Position numbers and translations under genes: made by a program. Source: Gammaproteobacteria bacterium (lineage in GTDB: Bacteria; Pseudomonadota; Gammaproteobacteria; UBA6429; Thiohalophilaceae). From it: DNA of 64,000 nt. Below, piece by piece: positions 52,551-60,001 of the stretch. The notes beneath the pieces were generated by a model. It had not been told where the DNA came from. It saw only the letters and a program-made list of their open reading frames with translations, and did no database searches. Every line of letters begins with the position of its first letter. Position 1 is the first letter of the stretch. The DNA is taken from positions 1 to 64,000 of the forward strand of contig JAOUNS010000021.1 of the NCBI GenBank assembly GCA_029880855.1, written 5' to 3'.

Positions 52551-52650
52551 TCGCTATGCATTCCCACGGTGGACCGTGGGAACGAGAAAAGAAATTAATA
52601 CCTTTGCGTTCTTCGCGCCTTTGCGGCCTTTGCGTTATGTCCGATATGGT
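51777..52650 (+). repeat. Non-coding repeat region: palindromes and CTCTGTG-type dispersed repeats
   Basis: Five hairpin units are visible: 51865-51890, 51993-52014, 52317-52342, 52445-52466 and 52561-52582. The core is TTCCCACGG-TGGA-CCGTGGGAA or the variant TTCCTACGGTGGCCCGTGGGAA. Between them are copies of an AACTCTGTGATCTCTGTGGC-like stretch running into TCTGTGTTGAGGTTTTC. The right end has the motif TTTGCGTTCTTCGCGCCTTT. Repeats of these kinds are dispersed in many proteobacterial genomes. No transposase or CRISPR spacer pattern is present. Confidence 0.8.
52099..52228 (+). pseudogene. Duplicated 3' fragment of the DUF2797 gene
   Basis: Encodes the last 42 residues of the DUF2797 protein ([13 protein letters not shown] to GGYKVKVTV) and its stop codon, without a start. 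It is open upstream to a GTG at 52001 in repeat DNA, giving a 75-codon chimeric frame that has no ribosome site and is unlikely to be a gene. Confidence 0.85.
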
Positions 52651-52657
52651 GGTGATT

Positions 52658-53884
52658 TCAACTGCTCTGTCTGACCGTCGCCTTGATCGCCCGTATCCGT
52701 GCCTGGGTGATTTCCTGTGCGATGGCTTCGCCTTTTAATCCTTTGGCGGTGATGGCGCTGAGGTCGACATCATTGGCGGCCTGACGGGTTTTTCGCAGCA
52801 GTTCGGGTTGGTGCATGATGCGATCTTCGTAGCCGGGTCGGCCGCGTGCGTCTGCTTCACAGGCGAGCAGGAACTCCTCGAAGCGATCCGGGCGGCGGAA
52901 GGCGTCGAGGTTTTTAAACAGTTTCAGTAATGAACCGGCGCGCAGTTCTTCCGCACGATGAAAGTGCAGGTGATAGCGGGTGACGAGGACCGCCAGATCA
53001 TGAAAGGCATTGGGTACTTTTAGGCGTTTGCACAATGCCTTGACCAGGGGGACGCCTCGCTCTTCATGTTCATGATGTTTGGGCCATTCCTCTTTTGGTG
53101 TGATGCCCTTACCCAGGTCGTGCACCAGTGCTGCGAAACGAACGGTCGGTTCAGACGACAATTTACAGGCCTGTTGCAGGACCATCATGGTATGGATACC
53201 GGTGTCGATCTCCGGGTGATATTCCGCCGGTTGCGGCACGCCAAACAGGCAATCAATTTCCGGGAAGAGGCGTTCCAGTGCGTTGCATTCACGCAGGACG
53301 GCAAAGAATATCTCGGGCCGCTTTTCCCGCAGTGCCGCTGCTGTCTCTTGCCAGACACGCTCCGGGACCAGGGCATCCACTTCACCGTTGACCACCATCT
53401 GTTCCATTAACAGCATGGTCTCCGGCGCGATGCTAAAGCCCAGGTCAGCATAACGGGCGGCAAAGCGGGCGATGCGCAGGATGCGCACCGGGTCTTCGCT
53501 GAAGGCGGCGGAGACATGGCGCAGTTTGCGCTGTTCCAGATCATTAATACCGCCCCAGGGATCAATCAATTCGCCGTCTGTTGTTTCCGCGATGGCGTTG
53601 ATGGTCAGGTCTCGGCGTTGCAGGTCTTCTTCCAGCGTAACATCGGCCGATGCATTAAAGGTGAAGCCGGTGTAGCCCGGTGCGGTTTTCCGTTCCGTGC
53701 GGGCCAGGGCGTATTCTTCCTTGCTGTCGGGGTGTAAAAAAACCGGGAAGTCCTTGCCGACCTGTTGGTAGCCCAGCGCCAGCATCTCTTCCGCCGTTGC
53801 TCCTACGACCACCCAGTCACGATCCTTGCCGGGCAGACCCAATAATTTATCGCGGACACAGCCGCCGACCAGATAAGTTTGCAT
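52658..53884 (-). CDS. cca: Multifunctional CCA tRNA nucleotidyltransferase with HD domain
   Basis: A 408-residue class II enzyme that adds or repairs the 3' CCA of tRNA. Motifs: [11 protein letters not shown], metal Asp pair in [10 protein letters not shown], the RRDLTINA loop and [16 protein letters not shown]. The C-terminal HD phosphohydrolase has [11 protein letters not shown] and HHEHEERG. Domain order and length match E. coli Cca. The minus-strand gene ends next to the repeat region. Confidence 0.96.
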   Translation of the reverse strand: MQTYLVGGCVRDKLLGLPGKDRDWVVVGATAEEMLALGYQQVGKDFPVFLHPDSKEEYALARTERKTAPGYTGFTFNASADVTLEEDLQRRDLTINAIAETTDGELIDPWGGINDLEQRKLRHVSAAFSEDPVRILRIARFAARYADLGFSIAPETMLLMEQMVVNGEVDALVPERVWQETAAALREKRPEIFFAVLRECNALERLFPEIDCLFGVPQPAEYHPEIDTGIHTMMVLQQACKLSSEPTVRFAALVHDLGKGITPKEEWPKHHEHEERGVPLVKALCKRLKVPNAFHDLAVLVTRYHLHFHRAEELRAGSLLKLFKNLDAFRRPDRFEEFLLACEADARGRPGYEDRIMHQPELLRKTRQAANDVDLSAITAKGLKGEAIAQEITQARIRAIKATVRQSS

Positions 53885-53927
53885 GGAGGAATCATAGCCT
53901 GAACAGTTCTGTTCTGGCTATGTGCAA

Positions 53928-54902
53928 TCAGTCGCGTCGGCTGTGGCAGCGATATATCGGGTAGCGGCCGCGTTGCTGACAGTCACTCAGGTATTGCGGG
54001 ACGATCTCTTCGACGCTGTGTGGTTTGATGCCGAAGATGGCCGGGAAGGGGCCTTTACAAACACTGTCGGTCTGCATGGATTTGAAGTTGTCACGGGTAA
54101 AGGGTTTGCCCGGTGCGAACTCCAGCAACATTGCCTGAAGTTTTGACAGACCGGTTCCCAGCGCGATGACGCGGCGTTTAAAGGGCAGAAAGCATCCGGC
54201 ATAGTTGACCAGCTCTTTTAGTGTGTAGACCTTTGGGCCGCACAGGTCATAGCGTTTGCCGTAGGTGCGCGCATCGTGCAGGCTGTGGACGAAGGCTTCA
54301 ACAACATCACCGACATAGACCGGTGCAAATTTTGCGTTGGCGCAGGCCAGGGGGAAAAAGAACGGGATATTTTTCAACAGTGAATAGAAGCGGTTAAAGA
54401 AACTGTCGCCGGGGCCAAAGATCACAGAGGGGCGGAAGCTGGTGACATTCATGCCCTTGATGACATGAACGAGTTCTTCCGCCTGTCCCTTGCTGTGCAA
54501 ATAGTGGCTGGTCCCGGCCTGTGGATCGGCCGTGGCGTTAAGCGCACTCATGTGCAACAGTCGGGTGACACGGTTTTTTTCACAGGCCTGCACGACCTTT
54601 TGTGTCAGTTCCACATGGGCCTGCTGGAATCCCTTGCCCTTGCGGCCGGGCTCATTGAGGATGCCGACCAGATTGATCACCACATCCTGTCCGGCAAAAT
54701 GTTTGGCCAGCTCGGATTCGTTCTGGATATCCGCCTGTACCAGTTGCACGGTAGGTAAAACCAGCAAGGCGCGATGCCGTTCCCGGTGTCGGGTCAGGAT
54801 GCGGACATGGTGGCCGTCGCTGCAAAGTTTTGCGGTCAAATGCCGGCCGACAAATCCTGTACCGCCAAGCACGCAAATATTCAGTTTTTTAGTATCCGGC
54901 AT
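53928..54902 (-). CDS. NAD(P)-binding protein, complex I NDUFA9-like subfamily
   Basis: A 324-residue short-chain dehydrogenase/reductase of the atypical kind. The dinucleotide loop CVLGGTGFVGRHL is at residues 10-22. Further family segments are VVINLVGILNE, LHMSALNA and FRPSVIFGPGD. The Ser-Tyr-Lys triad is partly kept (HYLHSKGQAEE). Bacterial relatives carry the NDUFA9 name by homology to a mitochondrial complex I subunit, but no nuo genes are here. The substrate is unknown. It is divergent from the aldehyde dehydrogenase gene. Confidence 0.88.
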   Translation of the reverse strand: MPDTKKLNICVLGGTGFVGRHLTAKLCSDGHHVRILTRHRERHRALLVLPTVQLVQADIQNESELAKHFAGQDVVINLVGILNEPGRKGKGFQQAHVELTQKVVQACEKNRVTRLLHMSALNATADPQAGTSHYLHSKGQAEELVHVIKGMNVTSFRPSVIFGPGDSFFNRFYSLLKNIPFFFPLACANAKFAPVYVGDVVEAFVHSLHDARTYGKRYDLCGPKVYTLKELVNYAGCFLPFKRRVIALGTGLSKLQAMLLEFAPGKPFTRDNFKSMQTDSVCKGPFPAIFGIKPHSVEEIVPQYLSDCQQRGRYPIYRCHSRRD

Positions 54903-55047
54903 TTTTATAAGCTTATTATCGTCGTCTGGATGCGGCCAAAAGGCCCGGGGGGAACCCTGAAGTTTAGTAGTCGCATAGCCTGCATTCCAGTTGAAGGCGG
55001 CTATACTATGAAATTAAAAAATAATGAAATTCTAAACAAGGAGAGGA

Positions 55048-56418
55048 ATGACGATGAGCTTCGCCGCTGTAAACCCCGCAACCGGCGAGACCGTTTCCGA
55101 GGTGCCCGACTGGAATGACAGCAGTATCGAGCAGGCCCTGACAGAGGCGGCGACGGCGGCCCCGATGTGGGCGGCTGTGCCGGTCGAACATCGGGCCGAG
55201 TTATTACGTAAAGCGGCGATGGTGTTGCGCGAACACCTGGAAGAATATGCCTCTCTTATCACCCGCGAAATGGGCAAGTTGATCGGTGAGGCGCGGGCCG
55301 AGATCGAAAAGTGTGCCCTGGCCTGCGACTACTACGCGGAGCATGGTCCGGCATTTCTGCTGGACGAACCTATCGCCAGCGATGCCGGCACCAGCTATGT
55401 CGCCTATCTGCCGTTGGGCACGGTACTGGCGGTCATGCCCTGGAATTTCCCCTTCTGGCAGGTGTTCCGTTTTGCCGCACCGGCACTGGTGGCCGGCAAT
55501 ACCGGCCTGTTAAAACATGCTTCCAATGTCCCCGGTTGTGCGCTGGCCATTGAAGAGGTCTTTTCCCGCGCCGGTTTCCCCGATGGTGTGTTTCGCTCCC
55601 TGATGATTCGCGCCTCACAGGTACAAAAGGTCATCGAAGACTCACGGGTCCATGCAGTCACCCTCACCGGCAGTGAACCGGCCGGGCGTCAGGTGGCCGC
55701 TGTCGCCGGGGCCTGTCTGAAAAAATCGGTATTGGAGCTGGGTGGTTCCGATGCCTTTATCGTACTGGAAGATGCGGATCTGGATGCCGCCGTCGCGGTG
55801 GCGGTGCAGTCACGTTTCCTGAATGCAGGGCAGAGCTGTATTGCCGCCAAGCGTTTTATTGTGGTGGATGCCATTGCGGAAGACTTTCTGACCCGCTTTC
55901 AGGCTGCGGTGGAGGCCTTGCAACCGGGCGATCCCTTTGCTGCGGACTCGACCCTGGCGCCCATGGCCCGGGTTGATCTGCGGGATGAATTGCACCAACA
56001 GGTGACGGACAGTATTGCCGCCGGTGCGGTGGCTGTCACCGGGTGCCGGCCGGTGGACGGTGGCGGGGCCTTTTATCAGGCCTCCATACTGGATCGGGTG
56101 GAGCCCGGTATGCGGGCCTGGCATGAAGAGTTGTTTGGACCGGTGGCGCTGGTGATCCGGGCGCGGGATGAAAACGACGCCCTGCAGATTGCCAATGATT
56201 CACCTTATGGTCTGGGCGGCAGTGTCTGGACCCGGGACAGCGTCCGCGGCGAACGTCTGGCGCGGCAGGTTCAGTCCGGTGCGGTCTTCGTTAACGGACT
56301 GGTCAAGAGTGATCCGCGCCTGCCGTTTGGCGGTATCAAGAACTCCGGTTATGGCCGCGAGCTTTCACATCACGGTCTGATGGAATTTGTGAACGCCAAG
56401 ACCGTCTGGATCAAATAA
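55048..56418 (+). CDS. NAD(P)-dependent aldehyde dehydrogenase (succinate-semialdehyde dehydrogenase type)
   Basis: A 456-residue aldehyde dehydrogenase that oxidises an aldehyde to an acid. Motifs: [12 protein letters not shown] (Asn near the oxyanion hole), [15 protein letters not shown], catalytic Glu in [18 protein letters not shown], catalytic Cys in [12 protein letters not shown] and [13 protein letters not shown]. The length and N-terminus are closest to the Sad/YneI type, which acts on succinate semialdehyde. The ribosome site AAGGAGAGG precedes ATG 55048; a second ATG (55054) is also possible. Confidence 0.9.
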   Translation: MTMSFAAVNPATGETVSEVPDWNDSSIEQALTEAATAAPMWAAVPVEHRAELLRKAAMVLREHLEEYASLITREMGKLIGEARAEIEKCALACDYYAEHGPAFLLDEPIASDAGTSYVAYLPLGTVLAVMPWNFPFWQVFRFAAPALVAGNTGLLKHASNVPGCALAIEEVFSRAGFPDGVFRSLMIRASQVQKVIEDSRVHAVTLTGSEPAGRQVAAVAGACLKKSVLELGGSDAFIVLEDADLDAAVAVAVQSRFLNAGQSCIAAKRFIVVDAIAEDFLTRFQAAVEALQPGDPFAADSTLAPMARVDLRDELHQQVTDSIAAGAVAVTGCRPVDGGGAFYQASILDRVEPGMRAWHEELFGPVALVIRARDENDALQIANDSPYGLGGSVWTRDSVRGERLARQVQSGAVFVNGLVKSDPRLPFGGIKNSGYGRELSHHGLMEFVNAKTVWIK

Positions 56419-56486
56419 TCCGTGCGTCGCTGCGTCTGGTCAGCGCGTATTCGGTGCCTGTCGCGGTGTAAATAAACACCGGCATC

Positions 56487-57035
56487 TCAACGCGGTTTGA
56501 TGCTCACCTGCAATTTAAAGTGTCCCGTGATGGTTTCTGCCGGTCCGGTTACGCCAATCACCACTTTATAAGGGTTGCGTGCTGTCTGCAGCGATACGGC
56601 GCGGGTGTGATCCTGTTGCTTGCCCTTGCGTTTTCTATCCCGTTTGTAATCCGCCTCACAGGTAACGGCGCTTGGCAGCTTCGGCGGCAGGTAGAAATCA
56701 TTCATGCCCATGGCGTAGACATAGACCGACAGGTTCTGTTGCTCGTTCAGGGGAATGACAGTGATGTCCATTTTGCTGTTCGGCGGGATCTGCGTGGTAA
56801 AGAAGCGATGCTTGCCACGAAATTTGCTTGCCTGTGTTTGTGGAAAACAGGCAACGTTTGAATCCCAGGCCCAGGCCAAATTATCCACCGCCACGCCGGA
56901 TTCGAGCGAACCCCGCGCTGTGGCTGCACTGCCTGTCGCGGGTGGTACCGGGGTAATTCGGGAGGGCCATTCTGCTGCCGCATGGAATGATAACAGGCAG
57001 AGTGTGCCTGTCATAATGGTGTTAAAGAATTTCAT
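56487..57035 (-). CDS. Hypothetical periplasmic protein
   Basis: A 182-residue protein with a signal peptide (MKFFNTIMTGTLCLLSFHAAAE). The mature domain is beta-rich and ends in TVTGPAETITGHFKLQVSIKPR-like strands, suggesting a small beta-sandwich. Two cysteines (NVACFP and VTCEAD) could pair. No family is recognised. The adjacent membrane-protein gene starts 21 bp upstream on the same strand, so co-transcription is likely. Confidence 0.7.
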   Translation of the reverse strand: MKFFNTIMTGTLCLLSFHAAAEWPSRITPVPPATGSAATARGSLESGVAVDNLAWAWDSNVACFPQTQASKFRGKHRFFTTQIPPNSKMDITVIPLNEQQNLSVYVYAMGMNDFYLPPKLPSAVTCEADYKRDRKRKGKQQDHTRAVSLQTARNPYKVVIGVTGPAETITGHFKLQVSIKPR

Positions 57036-57056
57036 TCAAGGCCTCGCTTCGGTCAT

Positions 57057-57488
57057 TTATGGTGTATGAGGGCGGGTAGAGTTGGTCGCCTTTGTTTCGG
57101 CATGTTGTTTGCGTTCCGGATTGGCCAACATTATCAGCCTGATACCGCCGGTAATAAACGCATTGACGATGGAGATCAGGATACGGATCATGATAAAGCC
57201 GATAATACCGAAGAAAAAGTATTGCAGGGTTTCGCTGGCATGCAATTCAAATTTTGCCTCGGCGGCGTGTCCGCTCAGCACCAGATCCTTTTCACTGACC
57301 GCTCTGACCAGCCATTGCACCAGTCCGGACTGGTCAGGGGCGTTAATGATTTGGATCAGGGTCACGATCAGATAGAGCAGACAGATGACGCCAACCACAA
57401 CCAGTCCCAGCCCGGTATAGAAGGTCGCTGTCCGGATGTGATCAGTGATACTGGTTTGATCGTCGTGCTCGTTATCCTGTCTGTGCAT
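57057..57488 (-). CDS. Hypothetical inner-membrane protein
   Basis: A 143-residue protein with two TM helices (TGLGLVVVGVICLLYLIVTLIQI and YFFFGIIGFIMIRILISIV) bracketing a loop, and a charged C-terminus. No family is recognised. It lies between two other unknown envelope genes on the same strand and may form a unit with them. Confidence 0.7.
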   Translation of the reverse strand: MHRQDNEHDDQTSITDHIRTATFYTGLGLVVVGVICLLYLIVTLIQIINAPDQSGLVQWLVRAVSEKDLVLSGHAAEAKFELHASETLQYFFFGIIGFIMIRILISIVNAFITGGIRLIMLANPERKQHAETKATNSTRPHTP

Positions 57489-57541
57489 CTGTTATACCCT
57501 TTTCCCAATGATGTTGATTATCCACGAAGTGCCGGCGTCGG

Positions 57542-58384
57542 TTAATCGGCCAACTTGAGCGGCGCAGCGCTGAAACCCGCAAGCTTGTACTCGTTCAGCG
57601 CTTCCCACTCACTGTTACCCAGCTTGTAGACCGTGAACTCCAGCCAATTGATCGCGCAACCGGGGCAGCACTTGTGTGTCAGTGTGGATTGCAGTTGTTC
57701 CTTTTGTTGATGTTGCGCCGCGCCGAACCGGGCATGGGTGTCTACCGCCTGTTGCATGGTACCTGCTGCAAATTCACCCTGCATCGTCTCGATCAGTCCT
57801 GCCAGACCATCGGTATCCGAGGTATAGCGGACCTGTTTGGCTTTCTGTTTAAGATATTTTTGGCATTTGTCGCAATAAGGCAGGGCGGCAAGGATGGCAT
57901 AAACGAAAAAGCCACCGATGGCAAAGCCGAGAATTTGCAGTGCGGCGGTGGCATAACCCCATAAGCCAAGCTCACCCGTACCGCCTACGTCAGCACCATG
58001 GACACTGAATTGTATGGATTGATGCTGGAGTATGGTATCCATATAGGTGGTAAAGGGGACCAGTTTGCTGATGCTCACCCCTTCAACTTGAGTAAAAAGA
58101 TAACTTAAATAGTAGATGATAAAGAAAGTGCCGATTGACACGGCGACCATATTGAACAGCAACAGTTTGCCGGGTTTATGTCCGAACAGTCGAGCCCCGA
58201 CATAGTAGCCGCCCGCGGCAACAAAACCGGACAGGATGGCACCGACCGGGATAATAAATAACAACATGAGCGAGTAAAAAGAAAATTCAAGCTGTTCTTC
58301 CACTACATACAGAATACCGGCGGTCAGCAGGCTGGCGAGGGCGCCGAAAAGGGTAACGATAATATCCTGCAGGATTTTTTTCAT
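57542..58384 (-). CDS. Hypothetical polytopic membrane protein with CxxC pairs
   Basis: A 280-residue protein with about four TM helices in the first 170 residues. A cytoplasmic tail follows, with YCDKCQKYLKQK and later HKCCPGCAINW, two CxxC-type pairs that could bind zinc. The tail is otherwise helical and charged. The family is unknown. It begins the minus-strand group 56487-58384. Confidence 0.72.
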   Translation of the reverse strand: MKKILQDIIVTLFGALASLLTAGILYVVEEQLEFSFYSLMLLFIIPVGAILSGFVAAGGYYVGARLFGHKPGKLLLFNMVAVSIGTFFIIYYLSYLFTQVEGVSISKLVPFTTYMDTILQHQSIQFSVHGADVGGTGELGLWGYATAALQILGFAIGGFFVYAILAALPYCDKCQKYLKQKAKQVRYTSDTDGLAGLIETMQGEFAAGTMQQAVDTHARFGAAQHQQKEQLQSTLTHKCCPGCAINWLEFTVYKLGNSEWEALNEYKLAGFSAAPLKLAD

Positions 58385-58727
58385 GGGTTGTCCCTGTTTT
58401 CATCTCAAACACGCAATGTGATATGAGGTACATTTCCATATCACCCCGAAAGGCCGCATCTGATACGTTGCAGCACTCCCGGAATTAATAACACACATAA
58501 GCCGGATTGGCCAGTAAAGGCAATGAACTGTAAGACAAAATGCAGTTAAATCGGTGTGGCAAGTTTGTATCCGGACTCTGTGCGATGTACAGGCTGGTTA
58601 TTTTTTGTACTTCATACGGGGTGCGGCTATCCCGTTTCAGGCTATGATGTGAAATCGCCTGTACACCCTTGCCGCAGAGGTTGCATCGGTATAATAATTG
58701 GGAAAATTTTCTGAAGGGATCAGTGCT
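58385..58727. other. Divergent intergenic region
   Basis: About 340 bp between the membrane-protein gene (-) and a small secreted-protein gene (+). A perfect TATAAT at 58690-58695 is well placed for the plus-strand gene (ATG 58728), although the -35 (TTGCCG) is only 15 bp away. Nothing else was recognised. Confidence 0.4.
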
Positions 58728-59024
58728 ATGTACAAACGGATACTTGTTATTTTACTGCTGACGCTGCCGGTCTGTGTCAGCGCCAAAGCCAAAGGTCATC
58801 AAATCAAAACCGGCAGTGACCTGCAACACTGGTGCGAAAAACGTTCGGCAAAATATCTCAAGGCAAAAAAGCTGCAGTTCTATAACTGGACGGCCTCGAC
58901 GGTGAATACAAACAATGTCTATGAAACCCGTGGCGAGTGGCGTACCAGGGAGCATAACTTCCGGTTTCGCTGTCAGGCAAAGAAAGGTACGAGCAAGCCA
59001 ACCTTTATCGTTGGCGAAGAGTAA
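58728..59024 (+). CDS. Small secreted hypothetical protein
   Basis: A 98-residue protein with a signal peptide (MYKRILVILLLTLPVCVSA). The mature part has two cysteines (QHWCEK and RFRCQAKK) and the pattern YNWTASTVNTNNVYETRGEW. GAAGGGA precedes the ATG at 58728; an upstream in-frame ATG at 58698 would mask the signal peptide. The function is unknown. Confidence 0.75.
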   Translation: MYKRILVILLLTLPVCVSAKAKGHQIKTGSDLQHWCEKRSAKYLKAKKLQFYNWTASTVNTNNVYETRGEWRTREHNFRFRCQAKKGTSKPTFIVGEE

Positions 59025-59039
59025 AGCTTTTTTTGTGAA

Positions 59040-59426
59040 TCAACAGGTCCAGTAAATTTTTTCTTTCAGATCGACCACCGTCGGACCATCAGAGCAACCG
59101 CCGACATCTTCTGCATTCAGGTCGGCCGGATCGGTGCTGATGATCCATTCCTGCGATTTTTCATGCCAGACCAGCTCACCTTCATCAATGAGACCCAACG
59201 GAAACACATCGGCCCTGTCCTTGTTAACAAGTGATATACGCCCGTTTTTGATGGACGCTTCCAGTGTAATGCTGTCCATTTGAGGATGTTCCGCAAATTT
59301 GTGCTTGAACTGATAGACACCGTCTTTGAGGGGAAGGGGGACCTTGCCGGCTTCCACTGCAAATGCAAACGGCGTAACAGCGGCCAGCAAAAGAGCCGAG
59401 AGTATGGTTTTGATGGTCGCTGTCAT
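59040..59426 (-). CDS. Small periplasmic hypothetical protein
   Basis: A 128-residue protein with a signal peptide (MTATIKTILSALLLAAVTPF, then AFA) and a beta-rich domain (DGVYQFKHKFAEHPQMDSITLEA region). It ends in two cysteines (GGCSDG and YWTC). The start at 59426 gives a proper signal; a longer frame to 59519 is not supported. The family is unknown. It is convergent with the gene at 58728. Confidence 0.72.
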   Translation of the reverse strand: MTATIKTILSALLLAAVTPFAFAVEAGKVPLPLKDGVYQFKHKFAEHPQMDSITLEASIKNGRISLVNKDRADVFPLGLIDEGELVWHEKSQEWIISTDPADLNAEDVGGCSDGPTVVDLKEKIYWTC

Positions 59427-59542
59427 GTATCGCAATGTTAACTGTGTGTAATGTCTGTATCGACTGGCGCAGTATTGCGTTTGTCGAGAATGGTTTTGGG
59501 GAATTCCCGGAAACTGCAAGTTCAGGGGATCTGTTCGGCGTG

Positions 59543-59815
59543 TTACGCCTTGGGAATATTGTCCTTGATAAAAGTTTCAATTGTTGAACAGGGCAGCAGC
59601 AGCGGTTTTTTAGTGATATGGATGGTACAGATCTGACCTGATATTTTGTAAGTGCCGGAAATTGTGCCGACCACTTTAATCGGAATGGTAACCGTGCCTT
59701 CAGATGCATTCCCGCTGATCGTGCCCTTGTTGTCCTCAACCAGCTTTTTCAGTTTTTCGAAAAGTTGTTCGGCACTGCCGGAAAATTCTACTTTAAATGG
59801 ATCGCATGAGGACAT
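59543..59815 (-). CDS. Small cytoplasmic protein of unknown function
   Basis: A 90-residue protein with one helical stretch (AEQLFEKLKKLVEDNKG) followed by strands rich in Gly/Thr/Ile (TVTIPIKVVGTISGTYKISG), and two cysteines. AAGGAGAA precedes the ATG. It looks like a compact alpha/beta domain of the kind found in many small lipid- or ligand-binding proteins, but I assign no family. Confidence 0.7.
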   Translation of the reverse strand: MSSCDPFKVEFSGSAEQLFEKLKKLVEDNKGTISGNASEGTVTIPIKVVGTISGTYKISGQICTIHITKKPLLLPCSTIETFIKDNIPKA

Positions 59816-59933
59816 GTTGTTTCTCCTTGTTCATTATTAATTTCGGTCATCTTTTGGGAAAGATGATAGTTGTGTGCTGATAAATAACCGTGACCGGCTG
59901 ACTCTGAGTTGCCGTATATCCCGCTATAACAAC

Positions 59934-59968
59934 GAAAAAACTCCGGTTATGCATAACTACACCGGAGT
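59934..59968 (-). terminator. Intrinsic terminator of the Cache-channel gene
   Basis: On the minus strand ACTCCGGT, a 13-nt loop and ACCGGAGT, then TTTTTT (59940-59934). It lies 34 bp after the stop at 60002. Confidence 0.8.
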
Positions 59969-60001
59969 AGAATACCTTACCCGACGTCATCTTTGTACGA
60001 T

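Noticed and set aside
51777-52650. CRISPR array
   Set aside because: Repeats are long, palindromic and uneven, come from a nested duplication and have no unique spacers of constant length. No cas gene is nearby.
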